The notes beneath the pieces were generated by a model, which was given only the letters and a program-made list of their open reading frames with translations, searched no databases and was not told where the DNA came from. From Diphasiastrum complanatum (Eukaryota > Streptophyta > Lycopodiopsida > Lycopodiales > Lycopodiaceae), in contig MU831996.1 of NCBI GenBank assembly GCA_029204225.1, positions 1 to 64,000 of the forward strand: a stretch of 64,000 bases of DNA, in the 5' to 3' direction. Within the stretch, counting starts at the first letter, position 1. Every line of letters begins with the position of its first letter. Shown here in pieces: positions 35,539 through 47,493 of this stretch. The translations under genes were made by a program, and so were the position numbers.

Positions 35539-38500
35539 ACAGGGTGTTGCAGGTATGCACGATCCGGTGGAGCTATGGGATAGTGTCTTTCACCAGGAGA
35601 AGTAGCACTCAAAGCGTCTCAGGAGAGAGGACTCCATACGAGGTATTGGCAGTTCGGATGGCAAGAGACAGCAAAGTTCCTTCGATCGGAGCTTCAGGGA
35701 AGATCAGAACAATCGTCGTAGGAGAATTCTTGGAAGAATTCTGAAAATTGCTCAAAAATGGTGTATTGCTTCGAAAAACGGCTGTGACGGAAAATTGGCT
35801 AGAACTTCTTCGATAATTCGTCAATTATTGAGTGAAGTAGATCAAAAGGTGGAGCAGGGTAGTAGCATCTCAGGGCTGAGAGGATTTTGAAATCCATTTA
35901 CAGTGGGAGGAGAAAGGAGCAGTTCTGTGAATTGCCAAAAAGTGGCCTAGTTGACGAAAAACGGAAAGTCACGGATCTTTCTCTGTATTTGATGGAATTG
36001 TGCACTATAAATTGCTACCCAACATCTTACTGTAGGGGCCAAGCTACGGGTGAAGTCTCAGGGACAGCCATGAAGCATTGAAAGATCAATTACTCCTTCT
36101 CAGAGGCTATAGTGTATGAAGGCACCTAGGGTTTATAGTTGAAAAATGATGGATCTTTCATTGTAGAAGATCATTTTCAAGTATGTAAAAGCTTACGTCT
36201 AGGAGCCTTGGTACTGCCAATAGGAGGCCAGGTGGCCATAGTCATCCATCCTCCCATTAGAGAGTATTCAAGCTATGAAGCTGTGATGGAAAAATGCAGG
36301 TATTATGGGGAAAACCCATGGATCTCGGGCTATTGAAGATCAATTTTGGAGCTATAAAGAGGCACAAGAGGGTGCCCTGGCAGGATGAAGCTAGCTGAAA
36401 ATGGCCGTGGACAGCCATGCACTAGAAATGAAGCTGGAACGCTTAAGTGCAGGCAGCCATATCTATGGAAGGAGTGAAGAAGAAAAAGGATAAAGAGGAT
36501 GCGCAAGAGGGTCGCGCGCAACAATGGAGAGGGGTACCATAGTGTTTAAAGCGGTCCAATGGTTGCAAGCAAGCACTTCAATGCACAGAAACGATTTGGA
36601 TCATTAGATCGAGCTCCATTGTGATGGACGGCCATGATAGATAGCTCGGAGAGCAATCTTGACCGTCGAATGAAATCTCACCATTGGATTCAAGTTGAAG
36701 TGGACCCAAAGGCCTTGAAGGGCCATATGCATGCAATAAAAATTTTCATATTGAAAGTTAAAGTGGACCCGAAGTGCCAGAAGAGCAATTCTTCATTAAG
36801 AAACTTCAATATGAAGTTACAGTTCATTTTTGCAAGCTATTTTTTGGAAGGGCCTAACCTTGGCTAGAAAGCACCTTCTTTGGTCATCCTTGGGCCAAAA
36901 TGACCCCTGAAACTGGCTACTCAGAGCCAGCGGACAGAGCGATGTCATAGACAAGGAGAAACGTGTTGTAGGGTGTTTTAATTGCCATTCTATTGAGTGG
37001 AGTGCAGGTGACCTAGTGATGCGATACATTCGCCATTTGGGTACCGTAGGGTCAAATTTGGGGCAATTTTTGGCTGGTGAAACTTGCTACAGGGCGGTAC
37101 AATGAGGCATTATCGCTTCAAAATCATTATTACTTACTTTTGACAGGGTAACAGGGTGTTTGGAGGTGGTAAATGCAGTATGGGAGCGAATGGTAGCGGA
37201 ATTGTGTAGAGAAAGCTAGTTTTGGCGACGGAAGTGCAGTTTGGCGGCATGACTACTCATCATTGGCAAGAATTTTGAGAGGGCAAGCAATCACAGGTGA
37301 GAGGTAGGCATGGTATGTCGGTTACAGGTGAAAAATTCTTGTGATCATGTTCAACTTTTGGAGTTAGAACCAACCAACGTCAAGTGGCATTTTGGGGGAA
37401 CACTCTCACAGGCATGATCGGCAGTGGCATTCGCGAGTCAGGTGATAGCTAAATTGACACACACATTCGTTCAGAGGGAAATATGGACTATCTTGGAGGT
37501 ACACACATTTTGGCAGTCACAGGTGAGATCAGGAATAAGCCTAGAGAGAGACACTCAGAACCATATACCTTAGTACGATTAGGGAGACAGTAGTCTCGGG
37601 ATCCCGTGAGTGGAAACTCAGGGATATGCTTGCGTTGGCATGGTGTCGGGTGGCACATAGCCAGGGAGAGCGAACAAATGCTAGGAGCCAAGTGGAGCAG
37701 GTGATGCTTTGGAGTTTGGCTTGTCTAGCAGGATGGTGACCAGGATCGGAGACATCAGGTGAGCATAGTATGTGGATGATGAGTCCATTGGGGTGGCACT
37801 CAAGGAGATGCTATAGTTGCTCAGGTATGATATGTCATTTGATGTATGGACAATGTGCTTCAACTGGTGCATCATGTGTGGTGACCTAGGGATGGGTCAT
37901 GCCTACTTGGAGGTAGATGGCATGGAGTGTACCTGTGGTGGTACATATCCTGAGGGCATGGAGTGCATTACGGGGTGATGTGGATCCAACATGCCATCAA
38001 GCATAGAAAGTTGAACCTACATGGGATGTAGGATAGGCAGATCATCATTAGTATCTCTGGGAGGTATAGCCTATGGTGAGGTTTGTGTACATTCATTTGT
38101 TGAGTCCTTGGTAGACTCTTGTGCTTGGAGCATGGGAAATGGATGGGGATCAGCTTTCAGGACTTATTGGACAGGATGTCAGGGCAAAGTGGCTTGGAGC
38201 ATAGCTTTGTTTGGGAGATACATCAGAGATGAGGCTTGGAGCACTCATTGGTTCGAGATGGTTGATCTTGGATGATGTATGAGGACATCTATGTGATATA
38301 CTTGGACGTGAGGGCATCTTGGTTACAGGTGCGGGCCATGGTTGGAGACCTGATTTGGAGACCAGTGGTGTAGCAGCAGATCTACAGGTGGCACAAGTGT
38401 TGGTACGACAGGATACCACTTATGGGCAGGCCTTGGTCATGTATTTGACGCTTTATCATTTGTGTTGGTTTGCATGAGTGGTGTGGGCTTGCATTTCACC

Positions 38501-39038
38501 TTGTCAAGGGAGTCTAGATCTGAGTCGGAGTTGTATGTGGTTGTGCATTTGCTACGTCAAAATCAAAGTAGTCATTTTATGCTCATTGACTTGTCATTGT
38601 CTACTAGTTGTCTATCTGGTGAGGATGCAATCTGATGGTGGCAGTAAGATTTCCTCAGGTTGAGCCTCAGTCGCTCATTTATGTCAGCTTTACAAGTCTG
38701 TGCTTGTAAGTGTCTGATAGGATGTTAGCCTAGCTAGATGGAGGATGTAAGTCTCATGGTGGCAGTGGGATTTCCTCAATTTGAGCCATGTCACTCATGT
38801 GGTCCACTTGTGTTCAAGTCGGATTGGGGACGAGTCAGTTGGTCGAGAGTATGGTAGACTCTCTGTATGAGCATTGTGTTTACATGATACTTTGTGAGCC
38901 AAACTTGGTGGTTTGTTGGTGTGCTTCAGTGTGCGTCAAGTACAGAGTAGTAGGACATGCATAACATCTTTTGGACACTCCAGACATTGCTACAAATTAT
39001 TGTTTTTCACTCTTATCACATTTGAGCTTAAGGGAGAG
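35539..39038 (+). other. Interior of element E, no recognisable proteins
   Basis: No gag, protease, integrase or RT motifs appear on either strand. Frames are short (up to ~85 codons). The sequence is richer in G and GT than its host, with recurring words such as GGTGGCAGTAAGATTTCCTCA and GGTGGCAGTGGGATTTCC (near 38636 and 38758), a sign of internal duplication. The end shows the polypurine tract AAGGGAGAG. Confidence 0.65.
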
Positions 39039-39506
39039 AGTTAGAAATCAGAGTTTATCTGATATACATTTTATGTAAGCTCTAAATGTGATGATGTAAT
39101 TATTGTACAATTTATTTGGTTTACTGTATATGGTTGTGATCGGGACGTGACCCATTAGGATATATTGATCGGGCACTGATTTCGTAGATGGCTACTTGGG
39201 TTAGCCGGGTAGAGGAAGAAATTAGCTTGTACAGTGATTTTGAGTTCATTATGCTATACTCAGGGGCATGTCCTGGGTTTGTCAGTATATGTAGCTATAT
39301 TGGGCCTAACTCTAGTTTGGCAGGTGGTAGGCCAGTTTAGTGACACATGTTGAGCCCATGCAGTTTGGGGCTTTGCTATATGTACAATGTTTCTTCATAA
39401 TAGACTTAACTTTTGTTGTGCCATCTTTGAGAGCTTGTGAGGAGTGGCTATGGTGATTTTGTGATGTGATCTGCATACTGCACTAGATCCTAACATAATT
39501 TCAACT
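39039..39506 (+). repeat. 3' LTR of element E
   Basis: It starts AGTTAGAAATCAGAG directly after the purine tract and ends TTCAACT. It has the same termini as the 5' copy, with an 8 bp deletion relative to it. Confidence 0.9.
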
Positions 39507-39760
39507 TTACCTCCTATTCATCTCAGTCAAATGGTCTTGCTGAGAGAAAGAATAGAACCTTAGTCGAATCAGCAAAGTGCATGTTATCACATGCGACTCT
39601 TTCAAAGTGCTTTTGGGCTGAAGCTTTTTCAATAAAAACCTATATTCAGAACAGATGTCCTGCTAAAGGTCTCTCAGACAAGACACCATCCGAAGTTTGG
39701 ACAAGTACCAAACCTTCTCTATCAAACCTATGAGTTTTTGGATACACTGCTTTTGCGCAG
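39507..39760 (+). pseudogene. Copia integrase, C-terminal part (element A)
   Basis: Directly after element E the integrase resumes with SSQSNGLAERKNRTL, holding the catalytic Glu region, then SAKCMLSHATLSKCFWAEA. A stop lies near 39730. The split exactly matches the E insertion, with five duplicated target bases on each side (TTACT and TTACC). Confidence 0.88.
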
Positions 39761-41760
39761 ATGCCTCGTGATCTCAAGAAAAGGCTCGACTTTCAGAGTA
39801 TCAAATGTGTTTTCATCAGCTACACTACTTCAGATCAAGCCTACAAGTTGTTCAATCCCATCGAGTCGAAGATATTCACTAGCTGGGATGTCATCTTCAT
39901 CGAAGGTCAATTTCAAGACCTCAAAGGAAAGGGCAGTCCCCATATAGCCGACCTATCAGATTCTCTTGACGCATTGAACTTTCCAGTTTCTCAGTCAATT
40001 ATTTTCATTGAAGGTCCAAGCTCTTCTACTTCCGACGAACAACAAATCAACGGCGAATCAGAAGATAATGATGTTGCATTTCAGCCACTACAATATGATG
40101 GAAATGATCAACTTCCTCTATTACCCAGAAGATCATCAAGATCTAGCAGACCACCTATTAGGTATATCAACGAGTCTGCAGCCTACCTTGTTCAGGAGCC
40201 GACGACTGTCGAAGAGGTACTTAGTCAACCTGATTTAGATCTTTGGAAAGAAGCTATGAATAAAGAGTATTCACCTCTTATCAAGAACCAGACATGGACA
40301 ATTGTCGAATTACTTGCCAGCAGAAACATAATTGATTGCAAATGGATTTTCAAAGTCAAGTACAACGCAGATGAAAGCATCAACAGAAGAAAGACACGAC
40401 TTGTTGCCAGAGGATTCTCTCAGGTATATAACGTCGACTACATTGAGATCTTCAGTCCAGTTAACAAGCATTCTTCTATTCGACTATTGCTATCATTTGC
40501 CGCTGCAGCAGATTTGGAAATACATCAAATGGATGTACATATAACATATCTCAATGGAGTTATCGAAGAAGACATTTACATGGTGCAACCCGAAGGTTAT
40601 ATTATTGAGGGTAAACACAATCATGTGTGTAAACTCCATAAGGTGCTTTATGGCTTGAAGCAATATGCTCGAGCATGGTTTCGAAGGATCAATACTTTCC
40701 TTATTAATCGCGGCTATACACCTAGCTCTTCAGATTCAAATATTTACTTCAAAGTATTGCAGCAGTCTTTTATCATTATCACTTTATACTTGATGATACA
40801 TTGCTTTTAAGCAATAGTACCGATCTGATAAAAGAAGCCAAGACAATGCTATCTTCCGAATTTGACATGATCAATCTAGGTGAAGTTCATTTATGCCTTT
40901 GTATACAAATTCACAGAGACATAAAACAGAAGTTGGTTTACATTACACAACAGAGGTGCATCTACAACATGTTAGTTAGATATAACCTGATTAATTGCAA
41001 GTTAGCTCTCTCACCAATGGAACCAGGTCTCAAAATTTCAAAGGACCAGTGTCCCCAAACAATTCATGAGAAGCAGCAGATGCGTGAGTATCCTTACCAT
41101 TCAATTATAGAATATCTTATGTACGTCATGATCTGTACCAGGCCAAACATAGCTTTTGCAGTCAGCTCTCTTAGTCCGTTTATGACTATTTCTGATGTAA
41201 CACATTGGAAGGCTCTTATCAGAGTCATGAGATATCTTCGAGCTACTATGGACTTTTGCATTTGTTATGGAGTAGTCGGCAACAACAAACTCAAATTACT
41301 TAATGGTTACACAGATGCAAGTTGGGCAAGAGACGTGAACACTCGTAAATCTACTTTCGGACTTACATTCTTCCTCAACAATGGTCCAATTTTCTGGAAC
41401 AATCGCAAACAATCTTCGATAGCTCTATCTTCCACTGAATCAGAGTATATCGCAGCCTCCCAAGCTAGAAAGGAAGCAATTTGGTAGAGGAATTTACTCT
41501 CAGATATCGGTCTGAATCAATATGCTCTGATGACATTATTTGTGATAATTAAAGTGCCATCGCTTTATCAACCAACCCTACATTTCATTCTAGGAGTAAC
41601 CACATTGAATTGAAGTATCATTTCGTCAGAAGCAAAGTTCTCAACGAAGAGGTCAGGTTGCAGTATTGTAGAACGCAAGATATGATAGCAGATATTTTTA
41701 CCAAAGCATTAAGTTTGGATACACATAGAATATTCTGTGTAGAACTAAGTTTGAAGGTCA
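39761..41760 (+). pseudogene. Copia reverse transcriptase and RNase H (element A)
   Basis: A long open segment (39761-40810) covers the integrase tail and RT, with WKEAMNKEYSPLIKNQTW, CKWIFKVKYNADES, RRKTRLVARGFSQ, FSPVNKHSSIRLLL and LHKVLYGLKQ. A one-base shift falls at the catalytic motif near 40790-40800, where the next frame reads LDDTLLLSNS in place of YVDD. RNase H follows with YTDASWARDVNTRKS and SSTESEYIAASQA. It is the best preserved pol in the window but still broken by the shift and by a stop at 41486. Confidence 0.9.
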
Positions 41761-41790
41761 AGGCATTCAAGGATTCAGATTAAAAGGGAG

Positions 41791-41972
41791 TGTTGGATCA
41801 GTCTTCTTCTTACTAATCGACTAATTGGTTTTAATCTTCATCCATTGTTTATCCAGTTCTGACAAGTGGTTTTCACAGTCTGCAAAAATACACGAAATTT
41901 GACTACAGTGTCGGATTTTCATTTTCTCTCACTTCGGCTTTTTCGCCTGTCATGAATTATGAGTAAATATGC
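41791..41972 (+). repeat. 3' LTR of element A, truncated
   Basis: It begins TGTTGGATCAGTCTTC after the polypurine tract TTAAAAGGGAG and follows the 5' LTR, with one internal deletion, to GAGTAAATATGC. It then switches to the leader of gypsy D. Only ~180 of ~1070 bp remain. Confidence 0.85.
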
Positions 41973-42182
41973 TAAACATAAATTTTTTCAAAAAAAATTA
42001 AAAGTGCGAAAACTCAAAATTTTTAGTTTGTTTCAGTTTCTTGAACTATCTATGAAATTGACTAAAAATAGTGATTTGACCATGTTGGAGTCAATTTTAG
42101 TCGGGTTTTGGTCAACTATACTTCACAAGGAGTTAATCTGATATTAACTAAATTTAGTAATTTTCAGGATAGATATATTGAG

Positions 42183-43156
42183 ATGGCCGAAGAAACTTCA
42201 AATCAAGCTGCAAATCCAAGTGCGCCATCTTATCTGGTGATTTGTCAACAGTTGAGTACGGTGCTCAATGATATGAATAGTCGTAATCAGATGAGAGATC
42301 AGCAAATGGAGGTTCTGTTGAATTAAGTCAAATTGATGTCTTCACCCAATCTCGGTTTTCAACCGGAGGTTTATGCGGGGGAGGAGAAGGAGAAGAAACC
42401 TGAAGTTGTCGAGGACTGGCTAGCCAAGTGGAGTAGTTACTTCAATCTGCACGGTGTTCCTAATGAGAAGAAAATTGAAAGTGTCGTGCTGTTCTTACGC
42501 GACAAAGCATCATCGTGGTGGTGAGATTTACCGGTGAAGCCAACTACTTGGGATGCGTTTGCAAAAGTTTTCAAAAAAACTTTTGTAGTTGCTGATGACA
42601 TGGACTACTACCTGAGGTTCGTGAACTGCAGAATGGGTATAAAGAGTTTAGACTCTTATATCCAGGAACTCATGGACCTATGGAATAAGGTTCCATCATT
42701 CGATGCGAAGTTGGCACTTTGGCAGTTTGTCCTAGGTTTGTCAGCCGACTATTAGAACGAATGCAGGCGAAATGTGCTTCAAAACCTCGAGGATGCATTT
42801 CGGATTGCGATAGCATATGATTCCACAGTGGTGGCATCCAAGAAGCAGTTTGCGCAAATTCCAACCACTTTGAAAGCCAAGAAGGGTAAGAAGTGCGTCC
42901 AGACCAAGCAAAATATTTTGACGAATTAGATCCAGCAGCATCGGAGCCCATGAAGCCGAAGATGAAGAGATTTAAGAAATCTATGTCCCAGGAGAAGGCT
43001 AAAAAAGAGAACTTATGTTTCGTCTGTAAGAAGCTTGGACATATGATGAAATTTTGTCTAGAAAGGAAGAAAGGGTCTGCTCACATGATTGAGATCCCAG
43101 GAGGCAATGGTAAGACTTTGGAAATTAACCTGACTGATTGCGAGTGTGAATGTTCT
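42183..43156 (+). pseudogene. Gypsy gag relic (element D)
   Basis: From ATG 42183 the protein starts MAEETSNQAANPSAPSY and continues through several stops. It has the gag-domain words VEDWLAKWSSYFNLHGVP, LFLRDKASSWW and TTWDAFAKVFKKTF, typical of plant gypsy gag. The zinc knuckle CFVCKKLGHMMKFC lies near 43018-43060. The order and spacing are normal, but at least three in-frame stops inactivate it. Confidence 0.88.
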
Positions 43157-43165
43157 TTTAGTACT

Positions 43166-43625
43166 ACTTCTTTCTTGCCTAATGAACTTTTCCGTTTAAT
43201 TGGCACAGTTAAAGATCAAGAAATGAGTATTTTAATGGATAATGGTTCAACTCATAATTTTATTAATTCTCATCTTGCGCAGAAACTCAGCTTGGGAACT
43301 GAAGCCAACAGTTATAGATATAAAATTTATCTAACTTCAGGAGCAGAGTTGGAGACTTGGAACGTAAAAGTCCCAAAACTCTCAATTTTGATGCAACTTC
43401 TTTCTTGCCTAATGAACTTTTCCGTTTAATTGGCACAGTTAAAGATCAAGAAATGAGTATTTTATTGGATAATGGTCCAACTCATAATTTTATTAATTCT
43501 CGTCTTGTGCAGAAACTCAGCTTGGAAACTGAAGTCAACAGTTATAGATATAAAATTTATCTGGCTTCAGGAGCAGAGTTGGAGACTTGGAACGTAAAAG
43601 TCCCAAAGCTCTCAATTTTGATGCA
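43166..43625 (+). pseudogene. Gypsy protease with a 230 bp tandem duplication (element D)
   Basis: Two adjacent copies (43166-43395 and 43396-43625) each encode the retropepsin segment. The active sites read MDNGSTHNFIN and LDNGPTHNFIN. The family normally has DSGSTHNFI, so Ser next to Asp is Asn in both. The unit is not a multiple of three, so the second copy is in another frame. About ten differences separate the copies. Protease sequence continues to the point where element B is inserted (43784). Confidence 0.88.
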
Positions 43626-43783
43626 AGGACACACATAATTAGTTAATTTTCATGTTTTAGACCTAGCTCGTACTAATTTAATCTTAGGTTATGAATGGTT
43701 ATTTAGTAAGTCGCCTTCTCTATTAATTGATTTTGAGAAGCATGTTCTCACTTTCAAGGAGGGTGATAAGGTAGTTACATTAT

Positions 43784-44631
43784 TGTTAAAATTGGCAAAA
43801 GCTAACTTGATCAAATCCTCTAAATACCATTATGACTAGTACATATCATCATTAGACATGTGTGAATCCTGTTTCCACATGTGAAATAAATACATTTATC
43901 ATTTAGATGAGTCATATAGGTTGTACATACCATTTCATTTGAGATCTAGTGGCTAAAATGGCCAAAATCTAGATTTCTAGCTATATGCCACTTGGCATCA
44001 TGTTATTGGTAGGAAAAGCTATTTCACATGGATAGGAGTGATCTCACACATGCCAAGGACTGCTCATATGTGTTAAAACATCAGTAGTAGGTGAGATCCA
44101 ACTTGTAGTAGATATTTGTGCAAGTCCCTATAAATTAGAAAAATTGCCTAAAATCAAGGGAGGTGGCTATAATTTAGGAAACTTGGTCCATGTGCCATAT
44201 TGATGATTATTGGTGGATCCTTTGATGAGTAGGCACTCTCACACGTGCCAAATCAGCTGAGTAAGCATCAACTCTTGTGTATATATGTTGGCTCATTTGG
44301 CCATAATTGACAAGAAAGCTAAATCTTGATTTTGGTGCATTTCTTGAGTAAACTCTCCATTTGTCTTGTGATTTTATGCTTCTAATGGTTTCTAAGCCTA
44401 GTGTACTTCATTATTTGCTGGTAGTCCGTACTCTGACAGTCTTCACACGTGTGAAACCAGAAAGTACAAGTTTTGATCCTATTTGATTGTTCTTGTTAGA
44501 TTTGTTGATGTAGATTTGATCTAGTGCTATCTAATCTTGTGTAGATTGGTAGATCAATCTAATCTAACACCCAATCACACTTGTGGATCTGATTTCGATC
44601 CATTCTTGGTCCTTTCTGCTGTACTTTCACA
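43784..44631 (+). repeat. 5' LTR of element B
   Basis: It runs TGTTAAAATTGG to TTTCACA. It contains the 14 bp palindrome TTCACACGTGTGAA at 44442-44455 and several CACATGTG or CACACGTG words. It aligns with 51377-52140. Confidence 0.9.
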
Positions 44632-44644
44632 TGGTATCAGAGCC
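44632..44644 (+). promoter_or_regulatory. Primer-binding site of B
   Basis: TGGTATCAGAGCC is a perfect initiator tRNA-Met type site immediately after the LTR. Confidence 0.9.
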
Positions 44645-45666
44645 AAGTACAAGTGCATTTGAGGAATTGATCTAAACTATACCCCAATTGGCAGGTTTTT
44701 GAATATTGAGGTAGCGAGGTTGAATGGATAGCTAGAACCATCATATTTGTACCAAATCTTGCTTTGGGCTACAGGTGTACTTTCCACATGTGTGGGGCCG
44801 TACAGGACCTGTTTTGGACAGTAAAATTCAGTTTGGTGCATTTTGAGCTTCATACACCCAATTTTGAGTCAATTTAGTGCATTTTTCAAGGTTTCACTTG
44901 CATTGTTTCTATTCCATTGATTTGTTCTTGGTTTAGATCAATCATATAGATGGATTAAAGCTTTTTTGCAGTACATTGAAGTTGATTCTCTGATTTTTTG
45001 AGTGTACATTGAAGTTGAGAGAGAAAGAGTGCTATAAACCAAAGATTAAGGAGTGATTTGCAAGGGGAGTGATTGAAATCCATTATACCTTCATTCTAGA
45101 TTTGTTCAAGAGTGAAAGGGCCGAGTCTAGAAGCATCTAAATGCTAGAAGACACTCTTGGATCAGTCCTCCAAGTGAAATCTTAGTGAATTTCTAAAGCA
45201 CAAACACTCATAAAGGCAAAATCTACCTATACAAGGTGATAAGAATTGTTGGCAAGTACTAGGAGAAAAATTTGAGATCCAAGTCACATTGCTCACCCCT
45301 ACTCAAGTGTGTGAGTGTGTTTTTTGGCTTGAATTAAAGTCATAAAGGTGAGTGAGGCATATGTGTTGTGGTTGATCCAAAATTTTCAAGAGATCCTTCT
45401 TTTGTAGAGGGCAAGAACTAGTAACTCAATTCTTGACTTTGGTGGAAAAATTGTCTTCTTCATTGTGATCAAATCTTGCTAAGTGGCATTATTACTTTGT
45501 AAGCAAATATCTTAGTGAGAGAGAAGTATCACATTTCTAAAAATTTGAATTTCATTCCAACTCTAAAGAGGTAGAGTCATTGGTACTTGGTGGAGTCCAA
45601 TAGGGGTGAATGAATTCAATTTTTTGAGCAAAATTTTGACATTATATGTATGAAACTCAAATAGGT

Positions 45667-46321
45667 TGTGAAAATTGTCAACATTTCCTAGCTAGTTTGA
45701 GGCCTAAATTGGCTAAAATTGTAAATAGTTTTGGTTCTGGAGTTTCACACGTGTGAACCAGGCCACAATGTTTTTATTTACTGTATTTTTTCAGTATGAT
45801 GAAGTGTCAAACTTCATACCCTTCAAAATGAGACCATTTTGATGTATTTTGGTCATATAAGCCATTTTTAGCTATTTTTCCTATATAGGGAATATCTAGG
45901 GTCAAGTACCTTCTAGAGAGAGGAGAGAGAGTCATCTTCCTCATCCATAAATAGTAGGGAAGTCGTGGAGAACAGGTTGGAGAAACCTTTTGTATGCTTC
46001 ATTGAGATCAATAGATCATTGTCATTGTTTCTTCCTCCATTGAGAGCATTGTTGTGTGTATTGTCTTCAAGCTATTGTGTATGATCTTAGGTGCTTTCCA
46101 AAAGTGATAGACTGATGTATTATGGACTGTATAATGCTATTTTGGGCCGCACTTGATGTTTATGGAAGTTTCCATTTGTGATAAATGCTTTTTGATCAAG
46201 TTCTTTGCATTCTAGGTAGCATAGAATGTGTTGCCAATTCCTAGCTTATGTAGTTTGGAGTGCAAGCGTTCAAGCCAATGATCTTGGAGTTTAGATCCAC
46301 TTAGGATCTGTATTTTTCACA
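45667..46321 (+). repeat. 5' LTR of element C
   Basis: It runs TGTGAAAATTGTCAAC to TTTTTCACA, 655 bp. It carries the palindrome TTCACACGTGTGAA at 45744-45757, also found in the LTR of B. Its last 166 bp are duplicated at 48650-48815. Confidence 0.88.
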
Positions 46322-46334
46322 TGGTATCAGAGCT
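46322..46334 (+). promoter_or_regulatory. Primer-binding site of C
   Basis: TGGTATCAGAGCT follows the LTR directly, a perfect initiator tRNA-Met type site. Confidence 0.9.
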
Positions 46335-47493
46335 GGTTGGCTTCTATTTACAGTAAGTATTCCATTTTTGGTGATATTTGGATGTTTGATCAAGTTCTAG
46401 CATGATTTTGCATTGCTTTGTTGATCAAATCTTACTAACCTTTGTTTTGTGAGTTGAACTTGTGGATCAAAAGCATATTTCAGGTCTATTGAAGATCAGA
46501 GGCTGAAAAGAAACTATTTTGGATCAGATCATAACACCTAATCATTTGTGATTGTGAGGCTTGTGCATATTCAATACTAACAATGTTCTTTTCAATCCTA
46601 TTGTTGACAATCTCCATTCTTGGATGAACACTCTCCTTAAGTGGATGAAACTTCTCCTTAAGTGGATGACAAATGCTCTTTTGAGTGAGTTGTAATTCTC
46701 CTAAAGGCTGAGCAAAGCTCCCATTTGGATGAAAGATCCCCTTTTTTGGGTGAACATATTGTAAGCTCCATTGTGAAGATCATATTGTAAAGATTGTCAT
46801 CAATTTTGGCATAAATTTTGGTGTACTTTGTTGAGCATGTAAGTAACTCTCCTTATGTAATTTGATTGGAGCATTTGCTGGAAGGTGTTAACCATTATGC
46901 AAGTGTGTTTTCAGGTTCTTAACAGGTTGAGGAACATTCTCATGTGAAGTGATCTTAGATCTACATCTAAACACCAAGATTTGACAAGATAGTGAAGCTA
47001 GTCTTGTGATTCACTAAGTGTGCTCATTCATTCACCTCTAAATCTTGTATTTATCACTTGCTGGAGTTTATAAACTTTTAGAAGTGTGTTTTACATGTGG
47101 TTTTACAGGTTGAATCAATATCTTAGTGTGTTGATCATATGTTGATCAAGTTTGTTCATTACTAGGTAATCTTGGCATCCTAGTTTTGGGTATTTTCTAA
47201 GAATGCAAGTAACTCTTCACACCATAACTTGATTTGGTCACTTGCTGGAAAGTTTGAGAGCTTAAGCAAGAGTGTGTTCAGGTTGGTTTGATTTTGTAAT
47301 CCATTCTTAGTGTGTGCAAAGTGTTGCATGTGTTTCAATCTTCCTTTCTATGCTTGGAAACCATCTAGGTTCAAGATAGAAGTGTTTTAGGGTCCTAAAT
47401 CTTCATAGATATCTTTATCTATCATTTGTTGAGAGAAAAGTGAGTGCTAAGTGCTTTAGGACAGAACCTAAAAGTTGAAGAAACATTAGAATC
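46335..47493 (+). other. Leader of element C with ~185 bp degenerate repeats
   Basis: The untranslated leader shows words like TCACTTGCTGGA followed by GTGTGTTT and CAGGTT near 46870, 47057 and 47240, spaced ~185 bp. Near 46620-46660 CTCCTTAAGTGGATGA is repeated. No coding region is seen. Confidence 0.7.

Larger units (their letters stand above)
35050..39506 (+). mobile_element. Element E: non-autonomous LTR retrotransposon (LARD-like) inside A
   Basis: Two LTRs of 476 and 468 bp flank a 3.5 kb interior with a primer-binding site and a polypurine tract but no recognisable gag or pol. Target duplications TTACT (35045-35049) and TTACC (39507-39511) flank it, and A's integrase resumes immediately after. 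Both LTRs begin AGTTAGAAATC and end CAACT, so the termini are AG...CT instead of TG...CA, as a perfect AGTT...AACT inverted repeat. By eye about 25 substitutions and one 8 bp gap separate the LTRs. It would need proteins from another element to move. Confidence 0.88.
32008..41972 (+). mobile_element. Copia element A, interrupted by element E
   Basis: 5' LTR, primer-binding site, gag, protease, integrase, reverse transcriptase, RNase H, polypurine tract and a truncated 3' LTR lie in Ty1/copia order. A 4.46 kb element (E, 35050-39506) splits the integrase. The 3' LTR stops after ~180 bp, where gypsy D begins. Without E the element would be about 5.5 kb. Stops, frameshifts and a changed protease motif make it inactive. 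A shorter copy of the family (G) lies at 61634-63254. Confidence 0.92.
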
